DNA of 64,000 bases from an uncultured Flavobacteriales bacterium (GTDB lineage: Bacteria; Bacteroidota; Bacteroidia; Palsa-965): contig CAIQQJ010000115.1 of NCBI GenBank assembly GCA_903873905.1, positions 1 through 64,000 on the forward strand, read 5' to 3'. A model generated the notes under the pieces. It had not been told where the DNA came from. It saw only the letters and a program-made list of their open reading frames with translations, and made no database searches. Made by a program: the position numbers and the translations under genes. Shown in pieces: positions 59,333 through 64,000 of this stretch (position 1 is its first letter; every line of letters begins with the position of its first letter).

Positions 59333-62011
59333 ATGAAAAATCTCTTTACACTTCTTGCATTTTTGCTTGCCTTCCAATTGAGCGCTCAAAAATTCATTAA
59401 ACCATCAACAGAAAAACCAATCACATTTACTGAAATGCAAAGACAGTATAATGATTGGAAAAAAACGGTTGATCTGAAAAAAATTAAAGGCTGGAAATAT
59501 TTCTCACGTTGGGAAGAGGATATGCTTTTACACACCAATGCACAAGGTGAAATTGCTGACCCTACTGATTATATCAATGCTGCAATTGATGTTGCCAATC
59601 AAAAACAGGCTGCATCATCACGACAAATGACAAGTGCCGCTTGGTACCCTGTAGGTCCGAATGCTGTTCCGAATAACCTTACTGGTTATATGGAAAATGG
59701 AATTGGCAGAATTAATTGCATTGCGTTTCATCCTACAAATGCAAACACTTATTTCGTTGGCGTTGCACAAGGGGGAATGTGGAAAACAAGCAACAACGGA
59801 ACATCGTGGACTCCGCTTACTGATAATCTTCCCATCACACGCATCAGCGACATTTGTATTGATCCAAGTGATCCGAATAACACCATGTATATTTCTGTTT
59901 GTGATTTTGAATATATTGGCTTCGGACTTTATCTCAATGGAAGAAAAAGAAATACGCATTACGGACTTGGAGTTTACAAAACCACAGATGGCGGTTTGAC
60001 TTGGAATCCGACTGGATTGACTTTTCAAATGACACAAGGCGATGCTTCCTTGATCCGAAAAATAATTGTTGATCCAACAAACAGCAACAATATTCTCGCT
60101 TGTGGTGTAACAGGAATGTATCGCTCCACAAATGCTGGTGTAACATGGACAAATGTAAATCCCGGTTTATTCTGGGATATGCAAAAAGACCCTGTGACTT
60201 CTAATACAATTTATGCTGCAACAGGTTGGGTAATGAATTCAAATGATGGAAGCGCATCCATTTTGAAATCAACAAATTTTGGTTTGACATGGACAACCTT
60301 GACAACTGGAATTCCTGCAACAGGATCTGTGCAAAGAATCAAATTAGCCATTGCTCCTTCCGATCCGAATTATATTTATGCAATTGCCGTAGACAACCAA
60401 AGTGGTTTATATGGAATTTATAAATCGACAAATGCAGGAACGAATTGGACATTTATTCCAGCAACAACAAATATTTTAGAAGGTGGAGATGGAACAAATT
60501 CAGGAGGACAAGGAACCTATGATTTGGGATTTATGGTTAATCCAACAAATAGAAATGTGTTATACGTTGGTGGCGTGAATTTGTGGGGCTCATCTAATGG
60601 CGGAACATCTTTTGATCCTGCAAGCCATTGGACATTAAGTTATGGTCCAACCATTCATGGTGACATCCATTTCATTGCACCAAATCCAGTGACAGGTGAG
60701 ATTTATGTTTGCAGTGATGGAGGAGTGTTTCGAACAGCAAGTTTTCTTACACAAACTTGGAACGCTGCAAATGGTGGATCACCATGGCCAACGCAATGGA
60801 CACATATCAGTGATGGTATGCAGATTTCTTCATTCTACAGAATTTCAAGTTCAAAAAATGTTGCAGGAAGATTAGTTGTGGGTGCCCAGGATAACGCTTC
60901 GATGTATTTCTCGAATAATGCATGGAGTACAATTTTCGGTGGAGATGGAATGGATAATTATTTAGACCCAGTGAATAATCTGAAAATTATCGGATCAAGT
61001 CAGTATGGATATTTTTACATGTCGCTTGATGATGGACTTTCAGATGCCGGAACAAATCCGAATGTAAATGGTGAAGCAGGAGAATGGACCTCACCAATTA
61101 TTGCGAACTACAATCAATACGGAACAATTTACGCTGGATTTGAAAATGTGGTAAAGACCACAAATGGTGGAAACAATTGGAGTGCAATTTCCAATTTTCC
61201 AAATCTCGGAAATGCACAGGAAGTTTGCGCCATTGCAGTTTCAAATTCTAATAGCCAGGTTATTTATGCTGCCAAGAGAGTTCACTATGAATATGGACTT
61301 CCTTCGTTGTTATATAAAACAACCAATGGTGGTGGCCTGTGGACAAACATCACAGCTGGTCTTCCCGATTCCTTGTATTTTACGAGTGTGGAAATAAGTG
61401 AAACGGATCCGCTCACGGCTTATGTAGCAATGGCTGGTTTTTGTGCGGCGGATAAAATTTTCCGTACAACAAATGGAGGAACAAGTTGGACAAACATTTC
61501 CTACAATCTCCCGAATGTTCCTGTGAATTGTATTAAATATGTTCCAAGTGCAAATACTGTAATCATCGCAACCGATCTTGGTGTTTATATGTTAGACGTA
61601 CCAAACAACACATGGGTTTTGCGCAGTACAGGATTGCCGAATGTAATTTGTTCAGATATTGAGTTCAATGTTCCTCTGAATAAAATTTATCTCAGCACAT
61701 TCGGAAGAGGAATTTGGGCAACAGATCTCGACGTATTTACAAATCTTCAAAACACAGCAACAAGCAACTCTGAACTCACGCTTTTCCCTTCACCAAACAA
61801 TGGATCGTTTTCCATTGGCTTGAATGACGAAAATTCCTTAGATGAAAAACTCAATCTGGAAATCATCGACATCAATGGAAGGATTATTCAAACTGCTGTT
61901 CTTTCCGGACAAGCTCAATACGATTTACATTACGACCTTGCTCCAGGAATGTATTATGCAAGAGTGCACGGAACAAAACACAATGGCGTGAAAAGTTTTA
62001 TTGTTCAGTGA
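59333..62011 (+). CDS. Secreted BNR/sortilin-like (VPS10-type) beta-propeller protein with T9SS type-A C-terminal domain
   Basis: Repeated 'GVYKTTDGGLTWNPTG', 'GMYRSTNAGVTWTNV', 'GIYKSTNAGTNWTFI'; C-terminal 'LTLFPSPNNGSFSIGL...PGMYYARVHG'. Confidence 0.9.
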   Translation: MKNLFTLLAFLLAFQLSAQKFIKPSTEKPITFTEMQRQYNDWKKTVDLKKIKGWKYFSRWEEDMLLHTNAQGEIADPTDYINAAIDVANQKQAASSRQMTSAAWYPVGPNAVPNNLTGYMENGIGRINCIAFHPTNANTYFVGVAQGGMWKTSNNGTSWTPLTDNLPITRISDICIDPSDPNNTMYISVCDFEYIGFGLYLNGRKRNTHYGLGVYKTTDGGLTWNPTGLTFQMTQGDASLIRKIIVDPTNSNNILACGVTGMYRSTNAGVTWTNVNPGLFWDMQKDPVTSNTIYAATGWVMNSNDGSASILKSTNFGLTWTTLTTGIPATGSVQRIKLAIAPSDPNYIYAIAVDNQSGLYGIYKSTNAGTNWTFIPATTNILEGGDGTNSGGQGTYDLGFMVNPTNRNVLYVGGVNLWGSSNGGTSFDPASHWTLSYGPTIHGDIHFIAPNPVTGEIYVCSDGGVFRTASFLTQTWNAANGGSPWPTQWTHISDGMQISSFYRISSSKNVAGRLVVGAQDNASMYFSNNAWSTIFGGDGMDNYLDPVNNLKIIGSSQYGYFYMSLDDGLSDAGTNPNVNGEAGEWTSPIIANYNQYGTIYAGFENVVKTTNGGNNWSAISNFPNLGNAQEVCAIAVSNSNSQVIYAAKRVHYEYGLPSLLYKTTNGGGLWTNITAGLPDSLYFTSVEISETDPLTAYVAMAGFCAADKIFRTTNGGTSWTNISYNLPNVPVNCIKYVPSANTVIIATDLGVYMLDVPNNTWVLRSTGLPNVICSDIEFNVPLNKIYLSTFGRGIWATDLDVFTNLQNTATSNSELTLFPSPNNGSFSIGLNDENSLDEKLNLEIIDINGRIIQTAVLSGQAQYDLHYDLAPGMYYARVHGTKHNGVKSFIVQ

Positions 62012-62121
62012 TGAATTAAAAGTTCCATTTAGTCCTGATTATTGTTCATCGAACAAAATCATAGGAACTTTTGCAAAAACAAATCATTGAAACTGTTTTA
62101 CCTCTGCTTGTGCTTCTAACT

Positions 62122-62129
62122 TATCTTTG
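62122..62129 (+). promoter_or_regulatory. Bacteroidota -7 promoter motif TATCTTTG upstream of the MATE gene
   Basis: Exact TAnnTTTG match; overlaps the ORF-track TTG start, supporting ATG at 62145. No clear -33 TTTG. Confidence 0.4.
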
Positions 62130-62144
62130 TCGCCACTGATTTTT

Positions 62145-63500
62145 ATGGACCCCATTTCCTGGCGCAAACATTTTTTTCAAACACTCGCACTTGCCATACC
62201 GGTTTGTCTGAGCAACGTTGGTCACATTGCAGTTGATCTTGCGGACAATTATTTCATTGGACAATTACCTGAAAAAACTTCTGGACAAGCAGCCGTGAGT
62301 CTTGCAGGCGCACTTTACATCATGATTCTTGTTTTATTAATCGGCGTTTCATTTGGACTCACTCCAATTGTTGCCGAGGCAAATGCACAAAATAAAAAAG
62401 ACAAAATCATCGCGCATTTAAAACATGCGTTTATTCAAAATATTTCTGTCGCCATCCTTCTGTTCATTTTGTTGATGGCATGCGCACCCATGTTGCGACT
62501 CACCGACAAACCTCCAGCAATTACTGATCTCGCTGTTCGATATTTGAACGTCATGATGTTGTCGATGATTCCTCTAAGTTTATTTTTTACAAGTAAACAA
62601 TTTGCAGAAGGAATGTCGAATACAAAACCAGCAATGTTCATTACGATTGGAGCAAACCTTCTGAACATTTTTCTGAATTGGGCATTGGTGTTCGGTCATT
62701 TGGGATTTCACCGCATGGGTGTAATGGGCGCATGCTGGGCAACATTTATTTCTCGATGTGGAATGGCGCTTGTCATGGTCATGTACATTTATTTTGCACC
62801 TCGCTATCGCGATTATCGTTCTGCTTTTCGATATTGGTCAACAAGAAATACTGCTGAAAAATTATCTTGGCAACCCATCAAAGAACAATTAAAAATTGGA
62901 ATTCCTTCTGGTTTGATGTTTGTATTGGAAGTTGCAGCCTTCAGTGTACCAACCTTATTCATCCCAGGCACTCCACAACTTGCGGCACACCGAATTTCAC
63001 TTGGACTAGCCGGGATGACTTACATGATTTCAAGTGGACTCGGTGCTGCAGCTACAATTCGAGTTGGACATTTTCTAGGATTACAAGATAAAATCGGTTT
63101 GCGTCGTGCTGGTTTCAGTGCCCTATTTCTTGCGCTTATGTTTATGTTCCTGTCGGCAATCACCTTTATTGTTTTCCGATTCAAATTAACTTCCTTTTTC
63201 AATAACGATCCGAACGTTTTAAAATATGCAGCGCCACTATTATTTATTGCAGCTGCATTCCAATTATTCGACGGAGCACAAGTAACAGTGCAAGGAGCTT
63301 TGCGCGGCTTGAAAGACACAATCGCACCAGGCTTCATCGCATTTTTCGCTTACTGGATAATTGGATTGCCAGCCAGTTGGTATTTCTGTACACAAATGAA
63401 TTTGGGAGTACAAGGCGCTTGGTTCGGATTTATTCTCGGACTTGCCGCAGCGAGTTTCGGATTTATTTGGAGATTCAATCGGCTATCTTCTCTGGCATAA
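62145..63500 (+). CDS. MATE-family efflux transporter
   Basis: 'LALAIPVCLSNVGHIAVDLADNYFIGQLPEKTSGQAAVSLAGALYIMILVLLIGVSFGLTPIVAEANAQ'; about 12 TM pattern. Confidence 0.93.
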   Translation: MDPISWRKHFFQTLALAIPVCLSNVGHIAVDLADNYFIGQLPEKTSGQAAVSLAGALYIMILVLLIGVSFGLTPIVAEANAQNKKDKIIAHLKHAFIQNISVAILLFILLMACAPMLRLTDKPPAITDLAVRYLNVMMLSMIPLSLFFTSKQFAEGMSNTKPAMFITIGANLLNIFLNWALVFGHLGFHRMGVMGACWATFISRCGMALVMVMYIYFAPRYRDYRSAFRYWSTRNTAEKLSWQPIKEQLKIGIPSGLMFVLEVAAFSVPTLFIPGTPQLAAHRISLGLAGMTYMISSGLGAAATIRVGHFLGLQDKIGLRRAGFSALFLALMFMFLSAITFIVFRFKLTSFFNNDPNVLKYAAPLLFIAAAFQLFDGAQVTVQGALRGLKDTIAPGFIAFFAYWIIGLPASWYFCTQMNLGVQGAWFGFILGLAAASFGFIWRFNRLSSLA

Positions 63501-63529
63501 AAAATCCTGCGCGAAGCAGGATAATATTC

Positions 63530-64000
63530 CTAAAATAAATCTTGCAAATAGCGTTCCTTCAAAACATTCTGGTGATGAAGATGATGTCCTACAATAATAT
63601 AAAGTAAAGCACGAGGTGTAACTGGATTATTGTTGGCACATCCCATCCGATCCAAATCTTCAATGGTAAACGATTTGAAAAGTGAAAGGGTTGCTTCACG
63701 AACAAATCCGAATTCATGACTGAGATCGTAAAGCGAACGTTTGTCAAATTTTCCTTCTGCAACATATTCGTTTTCATCAAAACCAGGAAGCGATTGTTTC
63801 TCCCCACGCGCAATGCATAATGCGCGACAAGCCATGATGCGTTCCGTATCGATCATGTGTCCTACAACTTCTTTCACTGACCATTTTCCATCTGCATAAC
63901 GGAAATCCTCTTTTTCATCAGGTACTTCAGACAACAGCACTTTAAAATCCAACACAAGTGATTCCAATAAATGCAATGGATCTTGGCCTGATAATTTGCT
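63530..64000 (-). CDS. DinB-family protein, 5' end beyond the window edge
   Basis: 'FRYADGKWSVKEVVGHMIDTERIMACRALCIARGEKQSLPGFDENEYV'; frame stays open past the ORF-track start to the window end (SKLSGQDPLHLLES...). Confidence 0.9.
   Translation of the reverse strand, partial: SKLSGQDPLHLLESLVLDFKVLLSEVPDEKEDFRYADGKWSVKEVVGHMIDTERIMACRALCIARGEKQSLPGFDENEYVAEGKFDKRSLYDLSHEFGFVREATLSLFKSFTIEDLDRMGCANNNPVTPRALLYIIVGHHLHHQNVLKERYLQDLF

Noticed and set aside
63504-63522. ATCCTGC-GCGAA-GCAGGAT hairpin between MATE and DinB genes as a terminator
   Set aside because: Short stem and no clear T-run on either strand; plausible but not supported enough to list as a feature.

Overview
The window is a chromosomal segment of a Bacteroidota bacterium, probably Flavobacteriales-like; I infer this from gene content and did not search for it. 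It is mostly core genome. Recognisable blocks are: (i) two tandem NIDO/PKD proteins with T9SS type-B sorting domains; (ii) groES-groEL, secG, lptE, a sigma54-type regulator, miaB and topA; (iii) a T9SS/gliding locus with two porP/sprF-like genes, gldK, gldL, gldM, gldN and a second gldN-like gene (gldO); (iv) a complete minus-strand dcw cluster, mraZ-rsmH-ftsL-ftsI-murE-mraY-murD-[extra ORF]-ftsW-murG-murC-ftsQ-ftsA-ftsZ-yqeY; (v) an acyltransferase/GNAT pair that may make aminolipids, and engB; (vi) gldC/gldB, a beta-barrel gene and nadE; (vii) SDR, four-helix-bundle, VOC, PlsC-like, two T9SS type-A substrates, MATE and DinB genes. The most unusual observations are: an extra stand-alone MurD C-terminal-domain ORF in the dcw operon between murD and ftsW, apparently lacking catalytic residues; an FtsZ linker carrying about 18 P-[I/V]-A-E motifs, including a nearly identical 39-bp tandem array; a 44-bp repeat in frame inside nadE that recurs with one mismatch at the end of a nearby four-helix-bundle gene, which is itself bracketed by inverted copies; a textbook triple MraZ-box operator upstream of mraZ; and two families of short dispersed intergenic elements sharing a CCCAACA-N4-TGTTGGG hairpin. 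No rRNA, tRNA, CRISPR array, transposase or prophage was recognised by eye. All family assignments come from reading translations, not from database searches.
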